Positions 1-8,427 of a DNA stretch of 64,000 bases are shown here, one piece after another. Source of the DNA: Oscillospiraceae bacterium (GTDB lineage Bacteria; Bacillota; Clostridia; Oscillospirales; Oscillospiraceae); contig DAOUQJ010000006.1 in NCBI GenBank assembly GCA_030625685.1, positions 62,001 through 126,000 on the forward strand, read 5' to 3'. The number at the start of each line of letters is the position of its first letter. Position 1 is the first letter of the stretch. A program made the translations under genes and the position numbers. The notes beneath the pieces are model-generated. The model searched no databases. It was given only the letters and a program-made list of their open reading frames with translations, and had not been told where the DNA came from.

Positions 1-866
1 AAGTAGGAACCACCTGCTACAATGCAGGCAAATATGGTGGAAATAACCGTGCCTTTTTTAATGGAATCTTCACTTTCGATGGCATAAAATTTTTGTACCA
101 TTTGTGGTAGCGCCCAACTGCCAAAAGAAGTGAGAAATATGAGTGAGAGCAGATTGAGTGGTTCAGGACCAAAAAAGGAAGTGAATATGCCAGGTGCAGA
201 GGAGACAGTGGGGTCCGAAATATGCGAGAGTTCAAATAAGGCATTTGAAAACCCACCTTGGAAGGAGAGCAGAGCACCAATGATGGCAATGATACCAATC
301 AGCATGATGATACCCTGGATAAAGTCGTTGATGGCTGTTGCCATGTAACCACCTAAGATGATATAGATGCCTGAGAGTAAAGACATTGTTATGATGCAAA
401 CGGCATAATTGATATCAAATGCCATTTCAAATAGGCGGGAGAGTCCATTATATAATGATGCACTATAAGGGAGTAAGAAAATGAAAATGATAATGGAAGA
501 GCCTAAGCGCAGTGATGGGCTATGAAAGCGTTGGGCAAAGAATTGTGGCATAGTCGACGCGTTTAAGTGCTGTGTGATAATACGCGTGCGTCGTCCTAGA
601 ACAATCCATGCAAGCAGAGAGCCAAGTAACGCGTTTCCAATACCAATCCACATGGCCGAAATACCATAGCGCCAACCAAATTGCCCAGCATATCCAACAA
701 AAATAACAGCAGAAAAATAGGAAGTTCCGTAGGCAAAGGCAGTAAACCAAGGGCCAACCGAGCGACCACCCAATACAAAACCGTGGACATTGGTAGCGTG
801 ACGACGACAATAAATCCCTACAGAAATCATGACGAGAAAATATACTAAAAGCATGGCAATTTTCAT
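1..866 (-). CDS. Sodium:solute symporter, N-terminal part (cut by window edge)
   Basis: Partial gene running off the left edge; 288 codons are visible of a family that is usually 450-550 residues. The start is ATG at 866, followed by a hydrophobic helix and then the motif GGRSVGPWFTAFAYGTSYFS, typical of transmembrane segment 2 in the solute:sodium symporter (SSS) family. Further membrane helices follow, and LPQMVQKFYAI is another family hallmark. The protein should sit in the cytoplasmic membrane and couple solute uptake to Na+; the substrate (proline, pantothenate, sugar or other) cannot be read from this half. It is divergent from the cobalamin riboswitch, about 200 bases away, so the two may share an intergenic control region, but nothing shows that they are functionally linked. 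Confidence 0.88.
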   Translation of the reverse strand, partial: MKIAMLLVYFLVMISVGIYCRRHATNVHGFVLGGRSVGPWFTAFAYGTSYFSAVIFVGYAGQFGWRYGISAMWIGIGNALLGSLLAWIVLGRRTRIITQHLNASTMPQFFAQRFHSPSLRLGSSIIIFIFLLPYSASLYNGLSRLFEMAFDINYAVCIITMSLLSGIYIILGGYMATAINDFIQGIIMLIGIIAIIGALLSFQGGFSNALFELSHISDPTVSSAPGIFTSFFGPEPLNLLSLIFLTSFGSWALPQMVQKFYAIESEDSIKKGTVISTIFACIVAGGSY

Positions 867-1062
867 TATTATAAACCCACTTTCTGGCTAATCTTTAATG
901 CTTTCCAACTTTAACACAAAAAAGGTCTAAAGTCAATACTACAGGAAACTGAAAGACAGTGAAAAATCCATCCTAATTAATTGCGAGGTATGTTGTGTGT
1001 TTGGATTGTGCGTTTATCTAAATATTGCAGATATATTGTGCGGTTTATGGGTGTTTGTTGCC

Positions 1063-1091
1063 TTGATTTGAGTGTCATATCATGCTAAGAT
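1063..1091 (+). promoter_or_regulatory. Putative sigma-A promoter of the riboswitch transcript
   Basis: TTGATT (1063-1068), a 17-base spacer and TAAGAT (1086-1091) form a good vegetative promoter. Transcription would begin near 1098, just before the cobalamin riboswitch aptamer, which supports the reading that the aptamer leads the transcript. Seen in sequence; activity is inferred. Confidence 0.55.
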
Positions 1092-1114
1092 AAAGTCATA
1101 TTGTGTCGAGTGTG

Positions 1115-1330
1115 ACACAGGTATAACTTAATAAATCTTTTTGTGATCTCGTAGGCGATGAACCTACGAGGGTGAACAAGGGAATCGGGTGTGAACCCCG
1201 GACGGTACCGCCGCTGTATGCGTTGAGGTTGTGTTTCGTTGACGAAAGTCAGTCACTGGGAAACTGGGAAGGCAGAGCATGATCGAAGAGAATACTCTAT
1301 AAACGTGAGTCAGAAGACCTACAAAAAGGA
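1115..1330 (+). ncRNA. Cobalamin (B12) riboswitch aptamer
   Basis: The leader carries the hallmark cobalamin riboswitch blocks in order: a GGGAATCGGGTG-type block near 1180, the B12-box-like core GGTACCGCCGCTGTA near 1204-1218, and GAGTCAGAAGACCTAC near 1306-1321, which corresponds to the family's AGTCAGgAgACCTGC. A perfect 8-bp helix (CTCGTAGG/CCTACGAG, about 1147-1170) precedes the core. Downstream there is a further hairpin (CTGCGC...GCGCAG, about 1335-1356) and then an intrinsic terminator, so control is probably by transcription termination when the ligand is bound. Exact ends and the ligand class (adenosyl- or other cobalamin) are not determined here. Confidence 0.92.
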
Positions 1331-1378
1331 TAGTCTGCGCTGTGAATGCTGCGCAGGTTTTAACACGCAGAAATTCGG

Positions 1379-1411
1379 CTGTGACAATTTTAAAATTGCC
1401 ACAGTTTTTTT
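1379..1411 (+). terminator. Intrinsic terminator of the cobalamin riboswitch
   Basis: CTGTGaCAATTTT/AAAATTGcCACAG forms a 12-pair hairpin with one A-C mismatch (1379-1404), directly followed by seven T residues. It lies between the aptamer and the start codon at 1438, the usual position for a riboswitch expression platform. Confidence 0.85.
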
Positions 1412-1437
1412 GTGGCAAAAGGAAAGGGGTTTCTTAA

Positions 1438-4400
1438 ATGAAACAAGCAATGACAAAACGCTTCATTTGCCTGCTTCTGTCATTTATTATGACTTTGGGG
1501 ATTTTGCCCATTGGCGTAATGGCTGAGGAGCTAGCACAACCAGAGAGTATCTCGGTTGACTTTACTATGAGTGTGGAAGGGGAGTTGCAGTTATCCAAAA
1601 ATGGAACGGATGGGCTGGTTAGAATTCCTATAGAAGTGCCTGTTGGCAGTACGCCAGCAGATGCGATTAAAATGGCACATAAAGAACACTATGACACCGG
1701 TGAGGAAGGCTATAGCTTCAATGAAGAATATAGTTGTTTTTCTAAACTCTGGGGACAAACCACAATGAATATAGGTTATTTTGTGGATGGGGTTATGGTG
1801 AGCGATCCCTCAATGGAGCTCACTCAAGGGGATAATCTAGAAGCCACCATTTATAAGAATTATCTATCGGATGTGTATACCAGATTTGAAGAACAAGAGC
1901 AAACAGTGCATGCAAAGCAAGCACTTGAAGTAACACTTTTGTCTAATGTGATTTCCAATGATAATTGGACTGCTGGTATGATGGCTGGCGAAATAGCAGA
2001 TAAGCCTCTCTCTGATGCAACCATTTTGACAGACGACGGATTAGCTTGCAATATTCCATGGGATGATTCCGAAGGGTGGACTACAGATGAAAATGGTGAA
2101 GTAATCATTTCTTTTGATGATGAGGGAACCTATTATGTATCTGCTTCAAAAGAGAATGAAACGCTTGTTCCTGCAATCTGTATCATTACAGTTCTTGAAG
2201 AAGAGTCTCAAGAAGACAAAACTGCGGCTGTAACTTCGGATAAAGATACTCTTACATTTGCAGTGATGCAAGGGGAAAATACATCAACTACTGCAGTAAA
2301 AACGAATCTTACTTTTCCGCAAATCGGGCAAAGTGATAAGACTAAAATTAAATGGGCATCTAGTAATCCAGCTGTGATTGACACAGAGGGAAATGTATTT
2401 CGCCCCACACACGGAAATGGTGATGAGTCAGTTAAGCTGACTGCTACCATTTCTTATGGTGAAGTAAGTGAGCAAGAAGAGTTTAACCTAACAGTTCTTG
2501 CAATATCTGCAGAGGAAGTGTTGCAGGATATATATGATAATTTGCCTTCCAAACTTGCCCCAATGGAGTGGGATGGAGATGTCAAAAAAGATACCAACAT
2601 CATTAAAATGCTGCAAACCCTAGTCAAAGAGGTACACCCATCTGCTGATGTGGAAAATGTTTGTGTTCCATCAGCAGAACAAACGCAAATTGCTTCTGAC
2701 GGTAGTATCACGTATGGAGTAGAAAGCGTAAGCAATAAAGATGTTACCTTTACATTGAAATTAGCAGATAAAACATATCAGTATACAGTTCCTGTTACAG
2801 TGAATGCCAAAGCATCGACGAAAGAAGAAGCATTTGCGGCGGATTGGCTCGTTTTTGACGAAATTAGAGAAATCAACGAGAGTATTGCCGCTGTAAAAAC
2901 AGACCTTTTGTTGCCGAAGGAAGATTCAGAAGGCTATTATACTGAAATTGAGTGGACATCAAATAACACTGATGTAATTGAAATCGCATCATATTCGGTG
3001 AATGGGAAATATCCTGCAAAAGTAAGACGTCCTCATTTGGGTGAAGAAGCCGCTACAGTTATTTTAACTGCGAAGATACAGAAAGGAATCTATTGGGATT
3101 ATGGTATGGCACCAGCAGGTCCTATGCCAGACCCAGCATATGGAATAAAGACATTTGAAATTACTGTTCCATCTGTGACGCAACTAGAATTGGACGAGGC
3201 TCAAACGTTGGTTGACGCTAGTATAGCGCTGTATGATTTAAATGACATTGTCACAATAGGATTAAATGATCCAGCTGATTTGCAAGCACTCACATATAAT
3301 ATCAAAAACATCCCTTATAACTGGAATTATGTTGATGATAAAGCTGAGTTTGAAAATGAATACCGTCTGATTGACGTTACCTGGAGCAGTACAAATCCTG
3401 GCATCAGTGATGTTAGTTCTACTGCAAAGGTGACAAGAACAGGCACAGAGCAAAGTGGGGATATCGTTTTAACTCTATCTTATAATGGTGCTACTGCCGA
3501 AAAACGTTTTCCGGCAAAGGTTTTAGCTTTCACCGCCTCAGATGCTGAAACTGAAAATGCAGTGCTTCAAGAAGTGTCTGACGCACTGACGTTTGAAGTC
3601 ATTCGAAATGAAAACATGATGGATAGTGAAGTGGTAACTAAGTTAACAAAACCTGTTGCAGCGATCAAAGATGGGGATAGTGTTAGCTTTACAAGTTCGA
3701 ATAAGTATCATCATCTTGGTGCAAATATTGCATGGACAAGCGGAGATGCAAATGTTATCACTGATGACTTAACGATTATTCGACCAAATGAAGATATAGC
3801 AGTGACACTGACTGCTACCATCTCATCTCCGCGATTTGATTACTGTGATGGTGTAAATGAAATCCAAAAGCAAATTTCAGTGATGGTTTTGGCGAAGGAT
3901 ACTATTCCACTTTTGGATAATATGGCTTCATACTATGCAGCCAAAGATGCAGAATGGTGGGGAGCAGAGTTTGGTGCTGATTGGTGGCACGCAGTTGGTA
4001 TGACTGCATATGAGGAGTATACCGGGCAAACAAAACCTGTGATTTCACCAGAAGCGAAACAGGAATTTGCCAACAAAACCATTGATTCCGTAGTAAAAGG
4101 AGCAGATCAAGTAAATGCTAAGGCGAATATTTTAGCCAACGCAATCAATGGCATGAGTGCTTTTGGATTTGACGCAACTCAACTTTGGACCGTGAATAGA
4201 ACAATAGAAAATGCTGTTGATAAACTGAATCAGATAGAGATTGAAGAGGCAACAGAGGGCTGGTATCTCACATTTGCACCATACGTTTTGGCTGCACTGA
4301 ATCAAGTAGAGTATGATACAGAGGCACAAGAGCAAGCGCATGTTGCGTATCTTCTGAAAAATTTAAATGGGTCGCAAAGTTTTATAGATAGTTATGCAAT

Positions 4401-6360
4401 GGTATTGCAAGGCCTTATTTACTATTATGATTTGCCTGACGTGAAGATTGCAGTTGATAAAGCAATTGAAGATTTATCTAATCTTCAGAACGAATATGGC
4501 ACTTTTGGCAATGCAAATGCAGATGCGATGGTTATCATTGCACTTGCACAAATGGGCATCGATGCGAATACAGATACCCGTTTTATCAAAAATGGAAATA
4601 GTCTGTTGGATGGGTTACTCAGTTATAAAGCGAGTACAAATGATGGGTTTATAGGATATCAAACAGATAAGCGAGATGAGTATGCAAGCAAACAAGCATT
4701 CTTGGCTTTGATTGCTGCATATGAGGTAATGAATACACATGCACCTTATAATATATATGATTTTACTACTGTAGCCAAAGAGCCAGTGTATTCCGTTGGT
4801 TTAGGGAACACACAAACGACCAACCCACCAAGTAGTGACTCTGATGTGAAAGTGAAGATGTCATTGAATGCAAATGGGCAAACATGGATTCGTGGCACTT
4901 GGACTACTGTAAAAGAAGGTCAGACAGTGTATGATGTGTTTGAGCAAATACTAGATGACAGTGGATTTACTTATGAATCAAATGGTGGGTATATCAGCTC
5001 AATTACAACAGATGATGGAATGACGCTGTCTCATTTTGATCATGGAGAAAATTCAGGTTGGCTGTATAAAGTCAATGGGGAGTTGCCAAATGTCAGTAGC
5101 GCAGAATATTTGGTTTCTTCATATGATTCCATTCAGTGGTATTATACAGATGATTGGACGCAGGATGATCAGGCTGGAAAATATAAATCACACGATAATG
5201 TTGTGAGTGATGAGGTTGCAATAAATAGCAGTGGACAGGTTAGCACAATTAAACCTGAAGCTGATGTGGCTAATGGAAAAGCAAAAATTGTCGTGAATAA
5301 ATCAGAAGCAACTTTGATATTGGAAGAAATGAAAACCAGTGGGGCAAGTGAACTTCTGATTGCACCTCAAATTGATGAGAGTGTAAATGAAGCAGAATGC
5401 AAACTACCTAAGAGTATATTGGACAGCCTTGTCCAGGATGAACAAGCAAAACTGACAGTCAAAACCCCTGTTGCAAGTATAGATGTATCCAAGAAAGTAT
5501 TATCTGGAATATCTAAATTGTCAGGTGATACAGTCAAGTTTTCAGCAACGAAACTTGATGTAGACAAGCTGAGTGAGGAAAACAAAGACTTGGTAGGAAA
5601 ACATCCAATTTTTGATTTTAGCATTAATGTTGGACAGCAAAAGGTGACGGAATTTGATGGTGCAGTGAAAATCACTATTCCATATGTGCCAATGACTGAT
5701 GAGGACATTCAAAACCTCACAATTTTTTACATCGATAAAGAAGGAAAAGCGACGCAAATGTTGGGGGCATATTACGATGCTTCCGCAGGCGGAGTTGTGT
5801 TTGAAACAACACATTTTTCTAGCTTTGCAGTGGTATATGATGAAAACAAAATGAGATTCACAGACGTTGCGGAAACAGATTGGTTTTCTGACGCAGTTAA
5901 GGTAACGTATGAAGAAAATCTCTTCAATGGAACCAGTGAGCAAACCTTTAGTCCGAATGCACAAATGAGTCGCGCGATGTTCTTTACAGTTCTTTACCGC
6001 ATGGATGGGAATACCAATGAGCAAACAACAGAGATTTGGTATATTCCTTCTCTTGAATGGGTAACAAAAGAAGGAATTAGTGATGGTTCTAAGCCAGAGG
6101 CCTCCATTACAAGAGAACAATTCGTGACAATTCTATATCGTTATGCGGGAATGAAAGGATATGATTTGACATCCAATGAGAGTTTGTCATCATATGTTGA
6201 TCGTGATTCTGTTTCAGATTGGGCTAAAGATGCAGTCAAATGGGCTGTAGACAAAGGCATTATCAATGGGCGTACAAATGATACAATCGTGCCAAATGGT
6301 ATCACGACTCGAGCTGAAGTCGCAGTGATGATACAAAGATTTTTAGAATGGATGCAATAA
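1438..6360 (+). CDS. SLH-anchored surface protein with intrinsic-factor-like barrel and DUF4430 domains, under B12 riboswitch control
   Basis: Secreted 1640-residue protein. A signal peptide (about 1-29, ending VMAEE) is followed by a DUF4430-like segment (about 35-145), several Ig-like repeats of the atrophied bacterial Ig type (about 262-357, 465-580, 590-698, 709-820; recurring WTSSN and VTLTATIS strings), an alpha-helical barrel of prenyltransferase/transcobalamin type (about 825-1110), and a clear DUF4430 domain (about 1138-1240; GWLYKVNGELPNV). A linker with beta character leads to three SLH motifs (about 1473-1636) that bind secondary wall polymers. Barrel plus DUF4430 is the architecture of animal intrinsic factor and transcobalamin. 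The upstream cobalamin riboswitch and terminator strongly suggest a B12-responsive role. Inference: a wall-bound cobalamin or corrinoid binder. An adhesin or enzyme that reuses these folds remains possible. The start follows AAAGGGG. Confidence 0.85.
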   Translation: MKQAMTKRFICLLLSFIMTLGILPIGVMAEELAQPESISVDFTMSVEGELQLSKNGTDGLVRIPIEVPVGSTPADAIKMAHKEHYDTGEEGYSFNEEYSCFSKLWGQTTMNIGYFVDGVMVSDPSMELTQGDNLEATIYKNYLSDVYTRFEEQEQTVHAKQALEVTLLSNVISNDNWTAGMMAGEIADKPLSDATILTDDGLACNIPWDDSEGWTTDENGEVIISFDDEGTYYVSASKENETLVPAICIITVLEEESQEDKTAAVTSDKDTLTFAVMQGENTSTTAVKTNLTFPQIGQSDKTKIKWASSNPAVIDTEGNVFRPTHGNGDESVKLTATISYGEVSEQEEFNLTVLAISAEEVLQDIYDNLPSKLAPMEWDGDVKKDTNIIKMLQTLVKEVHPSADVENVCVPSAEQTQIASDGSITYGVESVSNKDVTFTLKLADKTYQYTVPVTVNAKASTKEEAFAADWLVFDEIREINESIAAVKTDLLLPKEDSEGYYTEIEWTSNNTDVIEIASYSVNGKYPAKVRRPHLGEEAATVILTAKIQKGIYWDYGMAPAGPMPDPAYGIKTFEITVPSVTQLELDEAQTLVDASIALYDLNDIVTIGLNDPADLQALTYNIKNIPYNWNYVDDKAEFENEYRLIDVTWSSTNPGISDVSSTAKVTRTGTEQSGDIVLTLSYNGATAEKRFPAKVLAFTASDAETENAVLQEVSDALTFEVIRNENMMDSEVVTKLTKPVAAIKDGDSVSFTSSNKYHHLGANIAWTSGDANVITDDLTIIRPNEDIAVTLTATISSPRFDYCDGVNEIQKQISVMVLAKDTIPLLDNMASYYAAKDAEWWGAEFGADWWHAVGMTAYEEYTGQTKPVISPEAKQEFANKTIDSVVKGADQVNAKANILANAINGMSAFGFDATQLWTVNRTIENAVDKLNQIEIEEATEGWYLTFAPYVLAALNQVEYDTEAQEQAHVAYLLKNLNGSQSFIDSYAMVLQGLIYYYDLPDVKIAVDKAIEDLSNLQNEYGTFGNANADAMVIIALAQMGIDANTDTRFIKNGNSLLDGLLSYKASTNDGFIGYQTDKRDEYASKQAFLALIAAYEVMNTHAPYNIYDFTTVAKEPVYSVGLGNTQTTNPPSSDSDVKVKMSLNANGQTWIRGTWTTVKEGQTVYDVFEQILDDSGFTYESNGGYISSITTDDGMTLSHFDHGENSGWLYKVNGELPNVSSAEYLVSSYDSIQWYYTDDWTQDDQAGKYKSHDNVVSDEVAINSSGQVSTIKPEADVANGKAKIVVNKSEATLILEEMKTSGASELLIAPQIDESVNEAECKLPKSILDSLVQDEQAKLTVKTPVASIDVSKKVLSGISKLSGDTVKFSATKLDVDKLSEENKDLVGKHPIFDFSINVGQQKVTEFDGAVKITIPYVPMTDEDIQNLTIFYIDKEGKATQMLGAYYDASAGGVVFETTHFSSFAVVYDENKMRFTDVAETDWFSDAVKVTYEENLFNGTSEQTFSPNAQMSRAMFFTVLYRMDGNTNEQTTEIWYIPSLEWVTKEGISDGSKPEASITREQFVTILYRYAGMKGYDLTSNESLSSYVDRDSVSDWAKDAVKWAVDKGIINGRTNDTIVPNGITTRAEVAVMIQRFLEWMQ

Positions 6361-6362
6361 AG

Positions 6363-6400
6363 TAAAAGAGACACCTGGAAATATCCAGGTGTCTCTTTTA
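6363..6400. terminator. Bidirectional terminator between the surface protein gene and fetB
   Basis: Perfect 16-bp inverted repeat TAAAAGAGACACCTGG/CCAGGTGTCTCTTTTA with a 6-base loop. A/T runs on both sides let it serve the two convergent genes. Confidence 0.9.
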
Positions 6401-6438
6401 TAAAATATAATCTGTATGTTTGCGTTGGATTGAAGTGA

Positions 6439-7209
6439 TTATTCGTGTGCCAATTGGTCTTTTTTATCAAGCATACTATTGATTGAAAGGGCAATGGCAG
6501 AAAGAATACTAATATAGCGCGTGACATAGATTGCAATCATAATTGCAATTTGATACATGATAGCTTCAATAGGAAGGCTTCCACCTAGAATTTGCCCTGT
6601 CATCATGCCTGGTAGAGAAACGAGACCAATGGTTGCCATGGATGCAACGGTTGGGTTAATTGAGGCGCTAAGGGCCTCTTTCAATTGAGGTTTTAAGGCT
6701 TGAAATCGTGTTGCACCCAGTGCCAAATCATAGTTGATGCTATGTTTGTAATCAGATATACCAGTGTAGAATCTGGTTAAGCCAATGATGTCTCCACTGA
6801 GAACATTGCCAAGGAGCATACCGCCAATGGTAATGATATATCTTGCATCGAGTATGTTGTTTAAATTTATCACGAGCTTATTGAAATATATTAAGATGAT
6901 AAAAGTTGGAATTACCATAGAGATGAAAATAGGGACAATAATTTTTTTGCGTTTGAGGTTTGAAGAATGTGTAACGGAAAAGCTAGCAACTATCATCATA
7001 ATCAGTAAATATGCAATATTTAAGAAGTGGTTGTTTAAATCAAAAATATATTGCAGATAAAGACCAACGATGCTCAACTGAAGGATCATACGAAAAATGG
7101 ATATGATGGTTTTCCCATTTAGTTTGATGTTTAGATATATATTGATGATAAGGGTAGGAATAATAAGAACCAATAGATATAAAATGCCCCAATAGTTGAT
7201 TGTTTCCAT
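6439..7209 (-). CDS. fetB: FetB/UPF0014-type ABC exporter permease
   Basis: 256 residues with about seven hydrophobic helices. The segments LDARYIITIGGMLLGN and SLPGMMTGQILGG are signatures of the UPF0014/FetB permease family, whose characterised members export iron. The gene overlaps the ATPase gene upstream by one base (TAATG), so the two are translationally coupled and form a two-component ABC exporter in the cytoplasmic membrane. The divergent PadR gene 120 bp away may control both. Substrate assignment to iron rests on the family only; other metal or stress roles are possible. Confidence 0.85.
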   Translation of the reverse strand: METINYWGILYLLVLIIPTLIINIYLNIKLNGKTIISIFRMILQLSIVGLYLQYIFDLNNHFLNIAYLLIMMIVASFSVTHSSNLKRKKIIVPIFISMVIPTFIILIYFNKLVINLNNILDARYIITIGGMLLGNVLSGDIIGLTRFYTGISDYKHSINYDLALGATRFQALKPQLKEALSASINPTVASMATIGLVSLPGMMTGQILGGSLPIEAIMYQIAIMIAIYVTRYISILSAIALSINSMLDKKDQLAHE

Positions 7210-7814
7210 TATAATGCAACCTTTCTAAATTGAGGGTTGTCAAACCAAACAGAATCATGACTGATGGCTATTACAGTGTGTTTGCTATTTGCAAAGTAGC
7301 TTACGGTTTTTTGCTTTAGATGTTCGTCAAGAGCAGAAGTGACTTCGTCCAAAAGGAAAATAGGACGATTGAGCATAATGGCCAAGATGATGCCGAGTCT
7401 TTGACGTTCGCCACCTGAGAGTGATTCTGTTTTTTTCTGAAGGAGGGTTAGATCAAATTCAAAATACTCTGCAATCTCTGAGTCAATTTGACCGTTAAAG
7501 CGATTGCCTGAGAATTTTGCAATGTCTAGTAACACGTCTTCGACTTTACCAAAACGAATAGAGACATCTTGATTGACATAGGCAAATTGTTGACGGGTTT
7601 CATAAAAGGAAACAGCGTAAATTGATTGTCCATGGATAAAGATATCGCCTAAATCAGGTGTTTCAAAACCCAGGAGAAGACGCAACAATACCGATTTTCC
7701 CACTCCTGACCGCCCGGTGATGAGAACCTTTTCGCCTTCGTCAATATGCAATTGAAAATCATGGAAAATAGTCTTATCTTCAAAGCTTAAATTGATATTT
7801 TTAAAATCTATCAT
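7209..7814 (-). CDS. fetA: FetA-type ABC transporter ATP-binding protein
   Basis: 201-residue ATPase. Walker A GRSGVGKS is at residues 34-41, the ABC signature LSGGERQ at about 132-138, Walker B IFLLDE at about 152-157, and the switch histidine in AISHDS at about 184-189. This is short for an ABC ATPase but normal for FetA partners of UPF0014 permeases. The start ATG at 7814 has AAGGTG about 8 bases upstream. It would power the FetB permease encoded immediately downstream. Confidence 0.87.
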   Translation of the reverse strand: MIDFKNINLSFEDKTIFHDFQLHIDEGEKVLITGRSGVGKSVLLRLLLGFETPDLGDIFIHGQSIYAVSFYETRQQFAYVNQDVSIRFGKVEDVLLDIAKFSGNRFNGQIDSEIAEYFEFDLTLLQKKTESLSGGERQRLGIILAIMLNRPIFLLDEVTSALDEHLKQKTVSYFANSKHTVIAISHDSVWFDNPQFRKVAL

Positions 7815-7846
7815 GACTTAGCACCTTCTAGCAATAGAGTGATTGT

Positions 7847-7914
7847 TTGACATAAGATTGGAATCATGGTACGATATATTCATATATATCGAAATGCGAT
7901 ATCGCAATTCGATA
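7847..7914 (+). promoter_or_regulatory. padR promoter with two adjacent palindromes (candidate operators)
   Basis: TTGACA (7847-7852), a 17-base spacer and TACGAT (7870-7875) form a strong promoter reading toward padR. The 20-bp palindrome CGATATAT-TCAT-ATATATCG (7872-7891) overlaps the -10 and start site. A second palindrome (7887-7914, core TGCGATATCGCA, two symmetric A-A mismatches) follows. Binding here would block padR transcription and could also affect fetA, which starts at 7814 in the other direction. Binding by the PadR product is inferred. Confidence 0.65.
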
Positions 7915-7934
7915 CTATCATGGGAGGAAAGAAA

Positions 7935-8240
7935 ATGCAAGACTCTATATCAAGAAAATTAGTATTGGCGTTTATTGAGGTGCATATTCTGTATCATGCA
8001 AAAATTCATCCAATATATGGGGCTTGGATGATGGCAGAGCTAAAACAACATGGATATGAAATCAGCGCGGGAACGCTGTATCCTATTTTTCATAATTTTG
8101 AGAAAACAGGTTTATTATCTAGTGAACAAAAATTGGTTAGTGGAAAAATGCGCAAATATTATAGCATCACTGAGCAGGGAATATCGTGTTTGGAGAGTGC
8201 GAAAGAAAAGATAGCGGAGTTAAGCAAAGAAATTGAATAG
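7935..8240 (+). CDS. PadR-family transcriptional regulator
   Basis: 101 residues from ATG 7935, chosen because GGGAGG lies 7 bases upstream; an in-frame GTG at 7866 would put the N-terminus inside the operator palindromes. The sequence is a PadR winged helix: an IYGAWMMAELKQHGYEISAGTLYPIFHNFEKTG-like stretch (recognition helix and TLYPI motif) followed by the wing with KMRKYYSIT. Short, single-domain members of this family are usually repressors that sense a small molecule and control a nearby transporter. The likely targets are its own promoter and fetAB. The ligand is unknown. Confidence 0.88.
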   Translation: MQDSISRKLVLAFIEVHILYHAKIHPIYGAWMMAELKQHGYEISAGTLYPIFHNFEKTGLLSSEQKLVSGKMRKYYSITEQGISCLESAKEKIAELSKEIE

Positions 8241-8357
8241 GCTATTGTAATGGTTTCAAAGAAGAGTGTGTTATCTATGTTGTTCTTGCATACGCTTTAG
8301 ATAATGAGTGTGAGTTGAGGATGTGCATATAAGTTAAGAAACTGCATTAATATAAAA

Positions 8358-8391
8358 AGACGTGCCGTAAATTTATCTTTACGGCACGTCT
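8358..8391. terminator. Bidirectional terminator between padR and sufB
   Basis: Perfect 14-bp stem AGACGTGCCGTAAA/TTTACGGCACGTCT with a 6-base loop, located between convergent genes. The A-run on its left side gives a U-tract for the minus-strand suf transcript. The bases between padR and this hairpin hold no ORF I can support. Confidence 0.85.
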
Positions 8392-8427
8392 ATTGTTTTG
8401 TATTAGAATCTAGGTGAAAGGAAATGA

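Noticed and set aside
5542-6120. 192-codon minus-strand open frame inside the large surface-protein gene
   Set aside because: It is wholly antisense to a clear coding frame, has no ribosome site and its composition is not protein-like.
7866-7934. Upstream GTG start for the PadR gene
   Set aside because: It would place coding sequence through the operator palindromes and lacks a ribosome site; ATG 7935 has GGGAGG.
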